IMG/VR virus record: IMGVR_UViG_3300047352_000520
Coordinates: 1-21,799 of that record
DNA length: 21,799 nt
Source of the DNA: a virus
Strand: one strand, 5' to 3'
Positions within the stretch are counted from its first letter, which is position 1. Every line of letters begins with the position of its first letter. Both the position numbers and the translations under genes were made by a program. Shown piece by piece: positions 1-5,803 of this stretch. The notes under the pieces are model-generated. The model was given only the letters and a program-made list of their open reading frames with translations. It did not search any database and was not told where the DNA came from.

Positions 1-23
1 AAAGCAGTTGCCTAATAACAACT

Positions 24-473
24 ATGGGAATTGCTGAAGACTGGAAGGACCTAATGTTCGACCTCTCTTGTTTATCTAAACAAGTAGCCAAGCGCAGATT
101 TAAAAAGTCAATTAAGTATGGATGGGGAGGGCTCTGTAGTTATTGCAGATGCAATCGTGCCACCACACTGGACCACATAAAACCAAAGTCAAAAGGTGGC
201 AACAGTTTACGTAGCAACCTTTTGCCCTGCTGCCTTGAGTGTAATCACTCCAAAGGCTCTCAACCTTGGCTAATATGGTTTAAACAGCAGTCTTTCTATA
301 ACGAGACCGCTAAAGAATTAATCGAAGAATGGATTTCAAACAAAAGATTTGAGGAAGAATTAGATGAACGCAGCACTATCGATAGAACAACGGTTTGCTT
401 TGACCCGTGCGAGGTACGAAGTAAATCGGATGAGCCGCCCAGCATTGGAGAAGACCTGCTTGCGGCTGCTTAA
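24..473 (+). CDS. HNH endonuclease
   Basis: Small HNH homing- or packaging-type nuclease that would nick or cut DNA. The core is clear: a Cys-x2-Cys zinc pair (CSYC), then LDHIKPKSKGG with the catalytic His, SNLLPCCLECN with the second Cys-x2-Cys and Asn, and a following HSKG. This order (C..C, DH, N, C..CN..K) is typical of the HNH family at its usual 100-150 aa. The reading frame is open to the left edge of the window, so the ATG chosen (no clear ribosome binding site) may not be the true start. The last 36 codons overlap the next gene in another frame and look unlike any HNH domain, so the C-terminus may be an overprinted extension. HNH genes often sit near phage packaging genes, but none is visible here. 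Confidence 0.85.
   Translation: MGIAEDWKDLMFDLSCLSKQVAKRRFKKSIKYGWGGLCSYCRCNRATTLDHIKPKSKGGNSLRSNLLPCCLECNHSKGSQPWLIWFKQQSFYNETAKELIEEWISNKRFEEELDERSTIDRTTVCFDPCEVRSKSDEPPSIGEDLLAAA
351..355 (+). promoter_or_regulatory. Ribosome binding site for the NblA-like gene
   Basis: GAGGA lies 8 nt before the ATG at 364, inside the coding region of the HNH gene. It is one of the best Shine-Dalgarno matches on the plus strand and supports translation of the gene that overlaps the HNH tail. Confidence 0.6.
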
Positions 474-690
474 GTCACGTATGGAGCAGAAGAACGGAGT
501 GCAGCAGACACTAATGTCTAACGGCATCATGTTTAAGATTGACGAGCAGCAGAATGGGCTACCTGAAATTATTAGTGAAGAAACTTTTATGGACCTTCTA
601 ATGATGTCAGATGACCCGATGCCTACTGACATTGATGACGAAAGTTATGAGAACGAAGACCTCGATGATGATGGTCTTATGATTGGATAA
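364..690 (+). CDS. nblA: NblA-like phycobilisome degradation protein with acidic tail
   Basis: Residues about 4-55 match the NblA pattern: LSIEQRFAL near the start (family: LTLEQQFKL), then V..MS (family: V..LS/MS), a helix with Leu at family spacing, and a hydrophobic end (LMSNGIMF). NblA is the adaptor that delivers phycobiliproteins to Clp protease. It is known from Microcystis phage Ma-LMM01 and from marine cyanophages. Usual NblA proteins are about 60 aa. This one carries an extra C-terminal stretch of about 50 aa that is strongly acidic and ends DDDGLMIG. The gene overlaps the HNH gene by 110 nt and has a good ribosome binding site at 351. The assignment rests on pattern recognition by eye. 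A short two-helix protein of another family is the main alternative. Confidence 0.5.
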   Translation: MNAALSIEQRFALTRARYEVNRMSRPALEKTCLRLLKSRMEQKNGVQQTLMSNGIMFKIDEQQNGLPEIISEETFMDLLMMSDDPMPTDIDDESYENEDLDDDGLMIG

Positions 691-724
691 TTTAGGCTAG
701 ACTATCGCTAGCTAACAAATAGAT

Positions 725-934
725 ATGGCATTAGAGTATATTGTTGGACCCGTACTAGCGCTACTGCTTGGTATGAAGTTCACCGACTATAAAACAAAAG
801 AGAAAGACGCAAAAATTACTGAGCTTGAAAGTAAGATTACGTTGCTTGAAACAGAGACACCTAAGAAATTAATGGCAACTTTGATGCCTGTAGCGAAGGC
901 AGTGCAAAAGCTCAACCAAGAAGTAGGTCTGTGA
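725..934 (+). CDS. Small membrane-anchored coiled-coil protein
   Basis: A 69-residue protein of unknown function. Residues 3-17 (EYIVGPVLALLLGMK) form a short hydrophobic N-terminal segment that could insert in a membrane. Residues about 25-48 are charged with heptad-like Leu/Ile spacing (ITELESKITLLETE) and look like a coiled coil. Such a layout is seen in phage spanins and holin-like accessory proteins, but also in many unrelated small phage proteins. The stop codon overlaps the next gene's GTG by 4 nt (GTGA), so the two are probably translated together. No clear ribosome binding site precedes the ATG. Confidence 0.6.
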   Translation: MALEYIVGPVLALLLGMKFTDYKTKEKDAKITELESKITLLETETPKKLMATLMPVAKAVQKLNQEVGL

Positions 935-1128
935 ACGTCAAAGAAGCTAAGCGCATTGCGTTTGGCAGTACACCGTCTGAATCACTAGATGAATGGCACA
1001 GTGCATGGCAGTGGCTCTATGACAACTATATAGACCTGGAGCAATGCGATAAAGATTACTTAGACAAACTCATCTGTGACGGCAACGTAATACCTAGAGA
1101 GGATTACTTCAGTACAATAGATACATAA
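931..1128 (+). CDS. Small acidic hypothetical protein
   Basis: A 65-residue protein with a GTG start, translationally coupled to the preceding gene through a GTGA overlap. It is rich in Trp, Tyr and Asp (DEWHSAWQWLYDNYIDLEQ) and predicted mostly helical. No family was recognised. The tight coupling and absence of in-frame stops support it as real. Confidence 0.6.
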   Translation: MNVKEAKRIAFGSTPSESLDEWHSAWQWLYDNYIDLEQCDKDYLDKLICDGNVIPREDYFSTIDT

Positions 1129-1141
1129 CGAAGGTAGTGCC

Positions 1142-1456
1142 GTGCAGAAGTTTGGTGTCAAGAATGGACCCGTTGATAGGCGCAGGCTTAGCGACCAAGA
1201 CAAGAGCGACTACAACGGCAGTGGTGCTTATGGTGAGCGTGCATCAGCAGTGAAGCGGGTGAAGGCATACCGTGGCAACCGTGCTTATGAAGCTAAGCGT
1301 CCACAAGCATCTACTCCACAGACACCAGGCACAGGTGGTATGGGCGTTGGCTTAGGTGCACAGATTGAACGCAACAGAGAGATTGGTGCTAACAAGCGCA
1401 AGAGCGAAGGCTTTAGACCAGATATGGATAACATCTACAAAGATATCTACAGCTAA
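1142..1456 (+). CDS. Basic, glycine-rich hypothetical protein
   Basis: A 104-residue basic protein starting with GTG, 13 nt after the previous stop. It has many Arg/Lys/Tyr residues in the first 60 (DRRRLSDQDKSDYNG, KRVKAYRGNRAYEAKR), then a short Pro/Thr/Gly stretch (TPQTPGTGGMGVGLG) and a basic helix. The composition would suit a nucleic-acid-binding or minor virion protein, but no family was recognised. It is the last gene of the rightward cluster and faces the convergent barrel gene across the hairpin at 1474-1491. An AAGG-like purine stretch upstream is a weak ribosome binding site. Confidence 0.6.
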   Translation: MQKFGVKNGPVDRRRLSDQDKSDYNGSGAYGERASAVKRVKAYRGNRAYEAKRPQASTPQTPGTGGMGVGLGAQIERNREIGANKRKSEGFRPDMDNIYKDIYS

Positions 1457-1464
1457 AAGAAGAC

Positions 1465-1491
1465 AAAAAAATACCCCCTCGTTAGAGGGGG
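1465..1491 (-). terminator. Rho-independent terminator of the barrel-protein gene
   Basis: A perfect 7-bp stem CCCCCTC/GAGGGGG with a GTTA loop occupies 1474-1491. Read on the minus strand it is followed by TATTTTTTT (1465-1473), a classic intrinsic terminator for the leftward gene that ends at 1507. The plus side has no good T-run, although the hairpin may also slow rightward transcription. Confidence 0.9.
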
Positions 1492-1506
1492 AACAGTTGT
1501 TATTTA

Positions 1507-1878
1507 TCAGAAGCGGTAGGTGGCACCAATCTTGGTACCCAGTGTAAGGGTATCCACGTCAAATTCCTGATCTTCCGTGAGGAAGGCGACTTCTCCGTAG
1601 AGTTCGAAGGATTCTGAGACATCGGCAACGACACCAAATTTACCGGACACTTCAGTTTCCAAGTCTTCATCTTCAACAGAGATAAAGGCAGGACCTGCTT
1701 GTACATATAGGCTAACAGTTTCGCTAGCTTCGAATTCGTAACCAGCGTGGACTTCAGTCACAGCGGCAGTGAAGTCGTTACCAACCCATCCTGCATTGTT
1801 CTCAATGTTGGCGTAGGGACCAGCGAAAGCAGGAGCAGACAAAGCAGACAGAGCTGCAACAGCAATAATAGATTTCAT
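1507..1878 (-). CDS. Secreted outer-membrane beta-barrel-like protein
   Basis: The 123-residue product begins with a clear Sec signal peptide: MKSII, a hydrophobic Ala/Leu core, and a cleavage site AFA|GP after residue 19. The mature part alternates polar and apolar residues (VSLYVQAGPAFISV, FELYGEVAFL, LTLGTKIGATYRF) and ends in an aromatic-x-Phe C-terminus, the signature recognised by the BAM outer-membrane insertion machinery. It has one dedicated promoter candidate upstream and a strong terminator downstream, so it is expressed as a single gene, like many lysogenic-conversion or superinfection-exclusion morons. At about 104 mature residues it is shorter than most 8-stranded barrels. The function is unknown; blocking of a receptor or a surface change in infected cells is an inference. 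Confidence 0.75.
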   Translation of the reverse strand: MKSIIAVAALSALSAPAFAGPYANIENNAGWVGNDFTAAVTEVHAGYEFEASETVSLYVQAGPAFISVEDEDLETEVSGKFGVVADVSESFELYGEVAFLTEDQEFDVDTLTLGTKIGATYRF

Positions 1879-1900
1879 AATAAAAGTAATACGTATGTAT

Positions 1901-1920
1901 AGCGATTAATACTCATCGCT
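1901..1920 (-). promoter_or_regulatory. 5' leader hairpin of the barrel-protein gene
   Basis: The inverted repeat AGCGAT/ATCGCT (1901-1906 and 1915-1920, 8-nt loop) lies a few bases downstream of the TATAAT-like box at 1926-1933 on the minus strand. It would therefore form a hairpin at or near the 5' end of the mRNA. It could stabilise the transcript or act as an operator. Confidence 0.45.
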
Positions 1921-1925
1921 CTCAA

Positions 1926-1933
1926 TATTATAT
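1926..1933 (-). promoter_or_regulatory. Possible promoter -10 box for the barrel-protein gene
   Basis: The minus strand reads TATAATAT about 50 nt before the start codon, just after the upstream terminator. It contains a perfect TATAAT. No well-placed -35 box was found. It also resembles the T4-type late box TATAAATA, so the type of promoter is open. Confidence 0.4.
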
Positions 1934-1940
1934 GTTATTG

Positions 1941-1976
1941 AAAAACAAAAAAAGACCCCCACCGTTAGGTGAGGGG
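1941..1976 (-). terminator. Rho-independent terminator of the YRG-motif gene
   Basis: The stem CCCCCACC/GGTGAGGGG (1956-1976, GTTA loop, one bulged A) is followed on the minus strand by CTTTTTTTGTTTTT (1941-1954). It ends the leftward transcript of the gene at 1996-2178. Confidence 0.85.
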
Positions 1977-1995
1977 ACACAAACTTAATTGTCAA

Positions 1996-2178
1996 TTAGT
2001 TGCAGTAACTAACGCCGCGATAAGTAAAACAACCGTGACGCTCTACTGGGGTAGTAGATGAAACTGTGGGAATACCACGGTAGCGGGTCTCAGAAAGACG
2101 GTGAACACGTAGTTCGTTCTGTGCACGACGGTACTCTTTACGAGCATTTTCGACAGCACGGGCTTGAATTTGGGTCAT
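1996..2178 (-). CDS. Small protein with YRG motifs (DUF4278-like end)
   Basis: A 60-residue basic protein. The first 30 residues form an Arg/Glu/Ala-rich helix (ARAVENARKEYRRAQNELR). The end carries two YRG boxes (TRYRGIP and FTYRGVSYCN), the second strongly resembling the YRGxxY motif of the cyanobacterial DUF4278 family. The function of that family is unknown. The start at 2178 is preferred because GGAG (2185-2188) lies 6 nt upstream. A longer reading from 2223 would add 15 residues. The gene stands alone between its own TATAAATA-type promoter candidate and its own terminator. Confidence 0.6.
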   Translation of the reverse strand: MTQIQARAVENARKEYRRAQNELRVHRLSETRYRGIPTVSSTTPVERHGCFTYRGVSYCN

Positions 2179-2240
2179 TGGAAACTCCATAGTGAGGTGT
2201 AGTTTCCCGTTCCTTCCTCTCATTCGTAGAGTACTTGCGT

Positions 2241-2257
2241 CTCAACTATATGTTGAG
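2241..2257 (-). promoter_or_regulatory. Leader hairpin of the YRG-motif gene
   Basis: CTCAAC/GTTGAG (6 bp, TATAT loop) lies 7 nt downstream of the TATAAATA box on the minus strand. The arrangement matches the promoter-plus-hairpin leader of the neighbouring barrel gene. Confidence 0.45.
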
Positions 2258-2264
2258 ATGAACG

Positions 2265-2272
2265 TATTTATA
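2265..2272 (-). promoter_or_regulatory. T4-type late promoter box
   Basis: The minus strand reads TATAAATA, the consensus of T4-family late promoters. It lies about 87 nt before the start at 2178, in a gap with no coding. It is AT-rich sequence, so a chance match is possible, but the position in front of a monocistronic unit supports it. Confidence 0.4.
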
Positions 2273-2292
2273 TTGTAGCTAGAGGAGATAGT

Positions 2293-2481
2293 TTACGGCG
2301 AACTATCTAGGTCAAATACAAACTCAAGCACACAACCGTGAAGGCAGGGCTTGAGTGCCAGGAGCATCTCTTGGTCTACTTCTCCTGCTCCACTCCAAGT
2401 AGCAAGGGAGTAATCGACAGCCCACGAAAGCGCACGAACTGTACGCTCATTCATCTTTAGTGTGACTGTCTGTTCATTCAT
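2293..2481 (-). CDS. Small hypothetical protein
   Basis: A 62-residue protein starting MNEQTVTLKMNERTVRALSW. It is mixed helix and strand with acidic C-terminus (FVFDLDSSP). The frame stays open further upstream to 2682, but that extension lies antisense to the next gene and is not expected to be translated. The start at 2481 follows a TATAAT-like box within an inverted repeat. No family was recognised. A second in-frame ATG nine codons later is also possible. Confidence 0.55.
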   Translation of the reverse strand: MNEQTVTLKMNERTVRALSWAVDYSLATWSGAGEVDQEMLLALKPCLHGCVLEFVFDLDSSP

Positions 2482-2482
2482 A

Positions 2483-2499
2483 ACTAGATTATATCTAGT
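2483..2499. promoter_or_regulatory. Inverted repeat between divergent genes
   Basis: ACTAGAT/ATCTAGT (7-bp arms, 3-nt centre) sits in the 58-nt gap between the divergent genes starting at 2481 and 2540. Read on the minus strand its centre contains TATAAT, so an operator overlapping a -10 box for the leftward gene is plausible. Confidence 0.4.
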
Positions 2500-2539
2500 G
2501 GCATTAGTGTCATAATAGAAAGATAGCTTGAATAAATTA

Positions 2540-2989
2540 ATGTCTAGAATTAGAGCCCTAACTTCGTTGTTGGATCCCAAGAAACTAGCAGCTATGGGTA
2601 AACCAGCTGCAAAGCAGATGGATCCTCGCAGATTCCAAGCAATGGCAAAACAGAAGGGATTAGTTTCTTCTTCTGGAGGCACATCTAGAACAGCACGTCC
2701 TGTATCAGCGCCTGAAGCTGCTGCTCAAGATTTAAATCAACAGTATGTGAATGAGATTTTGGGATACGACGTGCAGAAAAAGTACGACGACATCTTAAGC
2801 ACCAAAGGATTCTTGATGGATGATGGATTAACAGAAGCAGGTCTGCTTGCTGCGGGTGCTTTAGGCGTTGGTGGATTAGGAGGCATGGGACTGGGAAACA
2901 TGATGGGCGGGGGCAATGAAGGTCTTACTAAAGAAGACCTTATGGCTATGCAAGAAGAGAACCCTGGACTAATGGTTCGCTACGCCTAG
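2540..2989 (+). CDS. Gly/Ala-rich protein, possibly a minor virion protein
   Basis: A 149-residue protein of unknown function. The N-terminal half is basic with many Lys, Pro and Met (DPKKLAAMGKPAAKQMDPRR). The second half has a Gly/Ala/Leu-rich hydrophobic stretch (LLAAGALGVGGLGGMGLGNMMGGG), which is common in phage internal or tail-associated proteins that meet membranes. An alternative TTG start at 2528 would add four residues; ATG at 2540 is preferred. It runs against the DNA polymerase gene, and the two stop codons share the four bases CTAG (2986-2989). Confidence 0.6.
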   Translation: MSRIRALTSLLDPKKLAAMGKPAAKQMDPRRFQAMAKQKGLVSSSGGTSRTARPVSAPEAAAQDLNQQYVNEILGYDVQKKYDDILSTKGFLMDDGLTEAGLLAAGALGVGGLGGMGLGNMMGGGNEGLTKEDLMAMQEENPGLMVRYA

Positions 2990-4287
2990 TGAGTAGCTGC
3001 CCAGTTATCTCCATGGTCAGCGCATGCACCAATAGGTACACGCAGGTTGTAGTACTTACCAGCTTCAGGTGCTGCTGCTTCTAACAGCATCTTCATACGG
3101 TCAACTTCAGCAGGGACGACAGACATCTGAACTTCATCGTGCACGTAAGCGCAGCGAGTGTAGTCACGGTCATATGTGAGACCTGCATCATCAATCATCT
3201 GCTGCCCGATTACCACCCATCGCTTGGAGATGATTGCTCCGGCAGACTGAAGTAAGAAGTTGGGACTACTGTGCTCAGCACGACAGAATATAGGACGCCC
3301 ATCAAGGCCCCTAAGGCGACCAGTTGAGCGAACTTTGAGTTTAACTGCATCTACTAATGGCTCCAATCCAGGGATAGCGTCAAGGAATTTGCGGCGTAAC
3401 TCACCGCCAAGTGTTTTCTTCTGTGCATCTGACAGCTCAGGACTGAGACTATGTCCCAGCTTCACGTCACCGGCACCATATATGAACGCATACGTGAGGG
3501 TCTTGACCTGTGTGCGTGTACATCCCACACGGTCAGCGTTCTGCTGATGAATGTCGCCGTTGACGACAACCTCAGCGAAGGCTCCTTCATCAAAGGCTGC
3601 TAGGTAGTGCCCGAGCAGTCTTAATTCCAGTCCTTCAAGGTCAGCGCCAACCATGACATGACCAGGGTGAGGAACAAATAGTTCCCGTGCCCATGGTGCA
3701 GATACGACCTGGCCCAAGTTGGGACCACGGTGAGCATTTCGCCCAGTTTGTGTTGACAGTGTGCAGCTGTGGTGGATACAGCCGTCGCCCTCAATAGAGT
3801 TGAACCAAGAGTTGGTTCCCTCCGACAGCTGACCAAGCCACTTCTGCAGCGTCAACAAACGGATAAACATCTCACACTCGTCATGCAGTTGCTGGTTACC
3901 AGCAGACAACGCAACGTCTTTCACTTCTGAGAGTGTTGCTTCATCGACCTTGGGTTTACCAGTCTCTGTAACCCGTGTAAAACGAGCACCACGGAAGGTC
4001 TGCAGTGCCCACGCTATGTTCTGACGTGACGTTGGATTGAAGTCAGTCAGGCGTGTCATAGGAGCACCTGCTACATAGCCACGCTTCTTATCTGCACGCT
4101 TGGGAGTAAACACTTTACCCGGTACGTACAGATAGATTTTAGAGATAGCCTCAGTAATAGAATCAAACTCATCTTGGAGCTGTGAACGTACGCGTACAGC
4201 AGCATCCATATCAAAGCGAAACCCTGATGCTTCTTGCTGGGCCATCAACATGGCCATATCCATTTCGAGTTTGATGTAATCAGGCAT
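2986..4287 (-). CDS. DNA polymerase family A, polymerase subunit
   Basis: Polymerase half of a T7-type DNA polymerase. It shows TGRNAHRGPNLGQV (residues 181-194), motif A GADLEGLELR with metal-binding Asp216, motif B RTQVKTLTYAFIYG (Lys262, Tyr266 at the position of E. coli Phe762 and T7 Tyr526), and motif C YVHDEV with Asp384. T7 gp5 is one 704-residue chain; here the 3'-5' exonuclease is encoded by the next gene upstream, overlapping by 8 nt. At 433 residues it is about the size of the T7 polymerase domain without the 76-residue thioredoxin-binding loop, so that loop is probably absent. It would copy phage DNA, presumably with the exonuclease as a separate subunit. Confidence 0.95.
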   Translation of the reverse strand: MPDYIKLEMDMAMLMAQQEASGFRFDMDAAVRVRSQLQDEFDSITEAISKIYLYVPGKVFTPKRADKKRGYVAGAPMTRLTDFNPTSRQNIAWALQTFRGARFTRVTETGKPKVDEATLSEVKDVALSAGNQQLHDECEMFIRLLTLQKWLGQLSEGTNSWFNSIEGDGCIHHSCTLSTQTGRNAHRGPNLGQVVSAPWARELFVPHPGHVMVGADLEGLELRLLGHYLAAFDEGAFAEVVVNGDIHQQNADRVGCTRTQVKTLTYAFIYGAGDVKLGHSLSPELSDAQKKTLGGELRRKFLDAIPGLEPLVDAVKLKVRSTGRLRGLDGRPIFCRAEHSSPNFLLQSAGAIISKRWVVIGQQMIDDAGLTYDRDYTRCAYVHDEVQMSVVPAEVDRMKMLLEAAAPEAGKYYNLRVPIGACADHGDNWAATH

Positions 4288-4810
4288 AAGTTTCCATTCG
4301 TCGTTGTAGTAGTTCGTATAAGCGAAGCGTCACTTGGGTATCTTGAATGCAGTAATCAAGCATCTCTGGAGTGTAAGTACTCCAGTCATTGCTTTCATTC
4401 TTAGCAAAGTCTCCCTTGAAACACTTTAAGCGATAGCCCCATGCTTCGAGAGAGTGACGTCCATACAAACGCTGGGGCATACCCTCAGGACGACGCTCAT
4501 AATCGCGGTCACTGATGTTGGGATAGTAGAGGCGAGACATAACAAGAGTGTCTTGTACTTCGCCTTGGAAATCAAAGTCAGGGAACTGTTCTTTGAGTAG
4601 TGGAATGTCATAGCCAGCTATGTTGTGACCGATAAGAGCGTCAGCTTTTTCAAGTTGCTTGACGCCTTGCACGACAGCACGCTCAGGCTTGTAGTCAAAG
4701 ACAATAGGTTCGTCAGCACTGTTCATGTCACGCATGACAATGCAATGGATTGTGGAACCACGACGCAGGAGGCCAGTGGATTCAAGGTCAAACAGGAGGT
4801 TTGTAGTCAT
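4280..4810 (-). CDS. 3'-5' proofreading exonuclease subunit (DnaQ-like)
   Basis: A 176-residue protein that corresponds to the exonuclease domain of T7 gp5. It has Exo I FDLESTG (Asp8, Glu10), Exo II GHNIAGYDIPLL (Asp68), QDTLVMSRL (Asp87) and Exo III YCIQD (Tyr153, Asp157), with the T7-like block GRHSLEAWGYRL in between. All catalytic acids are present, so it should be active. It overlaps the polymerase gene by 8 nt and the deaminase-like gene by 23 nt, consistent with coupled translation and complex formation. The domain break falls where T7 gp5 changes from exonuclease to polymerase. Confidence 0.93.
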   Translation of the reverse strand: MTTNLLFDLESTGLLRRGSTIHCIVMRDMNSADEPIVFDYKPERAVVQGVKQLEKADALIGHNIAGYDIPLLKEQFPDFDFQGEVQDTLVMSRLYYPNISDRDYERRPEGMPQRLYGRHSLEAWGYRLKCFKGDFAKNESNDWSTYTPEMLDYCIQDTQVTLRLYELLQRRMETYA

Positions 4811-5348
4811 CTAGATTTTCAGTAATAGTTTTTGGGTCATACTCATCGACGACAAAGTTAGATGCGTCGAAAAGTTCTTTTTCAAGTTTGCGTTTAGGTG
4901 CTTTGTTAACCCCAAAGCGTGGGTCTTCCTCATCAAAGAGGGGCTCAATTGCGATGTTTAGTTCGCGTCCAAGGCGTGCAGCCCTACGGAACTCATCTTT
5001 GTAATACGGTTCCCATTCATGTGCAAGGACAACAATCTTTTTGATACCCATGAGGTAGCACTGGAAGACTGAAGCAGAGAATGGATAACGGGTTGTGTAG
5101 ACGACAGCACCTGCAGTAGGTGTGCCTCGTTTGGATGTTGTAGCAATGGCATATGTCAGACAATCAATTTCAACTTTGCATGCAGCAAGTATAGACCTAC
5201 CGTCACCAATAATCTCACGGTCACGTACAAGAATGCATCCGCCAGGAGACTTAGGATGCGTTGATGCTAGACCAACAGTCTTAGCAATAGACATAAAGTA
5301 TTTCTCTTTATTCTTAATGTAAGTAGGGTCTCCTAAAGGTGCACTCAT
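4788..5348 (-). CDS. Deaminase-fold protein lacking catalytic and zinc residues
   Basis: The 186-residue product follows the dCMP/cytidine deaminase fold. GGCILVRDREIIGDGR fits the first strands, and VVYTTRYPFSASVFQCYLMGIKKIVVL aligns without gaps to the family segment LYVT.FPCxxCAxxIxxxGIKKVVY. However, the HAE motif reads DCL, and PCxxC reads PFSAS, so the zinc-binding His and both Cys and the catalytic Glu are missing. It cannot be a normal zinc deaminase. The fold and surroundings are well kept, which suggests a structural, nucleotide-sensing or regulatory role rather than decay. It overlaps the exonuclease gene. ATG at 5348 is preferred over GTG at 5354. Confidence 0.7.
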   Translation of the reverse strand: MSAPLGDPTYIKNKEKYFMSIAKTVGLASTHPKSPGGCILVRDREIIGDGRSILAACKVEIDCLTYAIATTSKRGTPTAGAVVYTTRYPFSASVFQCYLMGIKKIVVLAHEWEPYYKDEFRRAARLGRELNIAIEPLFDEEDPRFGVNKAPKRKLEKELFDASNFVVDEYDPKTITENLDDYKPPV

Positions 5349-5364
5349 ATCCACAAAATAGTAC

Positions 5365-5390
5365 TTTCACTCCTATATTAGGTAGTGAAA
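5365..5390. promoter_or_regulatory. Operator-like dyad between divergent genes
   Basis: TTTCACTCCTA (5365-5375) and TAGGTAGTGAAA (5379-5390) form an inverted repeat of 11 base pairs with one bulged T and a 3-nt centre. It fills most of the 49-nt gap between the leftward deaminase/polymerase operon and the rightward DUF3310 gene. It could bind a regulator controlling both directions, or be transcribed as a hairpin in either leader. Confidence 0.55.
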
Positions 5391-5397
5391 CATATAG

Positions 5398-5781
5398 ATG
5401 CGACTACATATGGACTACGAAGATTTTCTCAAGAACAATGATAAGTTCGAGTCATGGTGCGGAAAGATTGATTACGACACAATCGATTTTGTAAATGCGG
5501 CACAGTCTGTACCGTTTCATTTAGGCGGTGAAGATGTGATCAGCTTTAGTAAGTACAAGCAATCGGATAAAGTAAATAGCCCTGCTCATTACACACGTGG
5601 TGCACAGGAAGCAATTGACATTATCGAAGAAGCTATTCAAGATGCACCTACGCCTAAGGAAGGCATGCTTCAAGCACAAGCACTAAAGTATCTACTGCGG
5701 ATGTGGCTTAAGGATGACCCTAAGCAAGACGCAGAGAAAGCTCGTTGGTATTTAAACCGCCTAATAGATTCGCTATCATAA
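5398..5781 (+). CDS. DUF3310 protein (T7 gp1.7 C-terminal-like)
   Basis: Residues about 55-127 carry the DUF3310 signature: VNSPAHYTRGAQEAIDIIEEAI, then ALKYLLRMWLKDDPKQDAEKARWYLNRLI. DUF3310 occurs in many phages and forms the end of T7 gp1.7, a nucleotide kinase for dTMP and dGMP. The N-terminal 50 residues are acidic and not recognised. The gene is alone on the plus strand between two leftward operons, starting just past the dyad at 5365-5390 and ending against a terminator hairpin. A second in-frame ATG at 5410 is equally possible as start. Confidence 0.8.
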   Translation: MRLHMDYEDFLKNNDKFESWCGKIDYDTIDFVNAAQSVPFHLGGEDVISFSKYKQSDKVNSPAHYTRGAQEAIDIIEEAIQDAPTPKEGMLQAQALKYLLRMWLKDDPKQDAEKARWYLNRLIDSLS

Positions 5782-5784
5782 TAA

Positions 5785-5802
5785 AGCGCCCGTTAGGGCG
5801 CT
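5785..5802. terminator. Bidirectional terminator hairpin
   Basis: AGCGCCC/GGGCGCT with a GTTA loop is a perfect 7-bp stem between two convergent genes (stops at 5781 and 5804). The minus side continues TTTATTAT, the plus side ATCAACAG, so leftward termination looks stronger. The same AGCGCCCGT half appears at the right end of the window. Confidence 0.75.
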
Positions 5803-5803
5803 A

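Noticed and set aside
360-632. Leftward 90-codon frame across the NblA-like gene
   Set aside because: It is antisense to the NblA-like gene, which has a ribosome binding site and family pattern.
4788-5348. Functional dCMP deaminase
   Set aside because: HAE and PCxxC are replaced by DCL and PFSAS, leaving no zinc site or proton shuttle.
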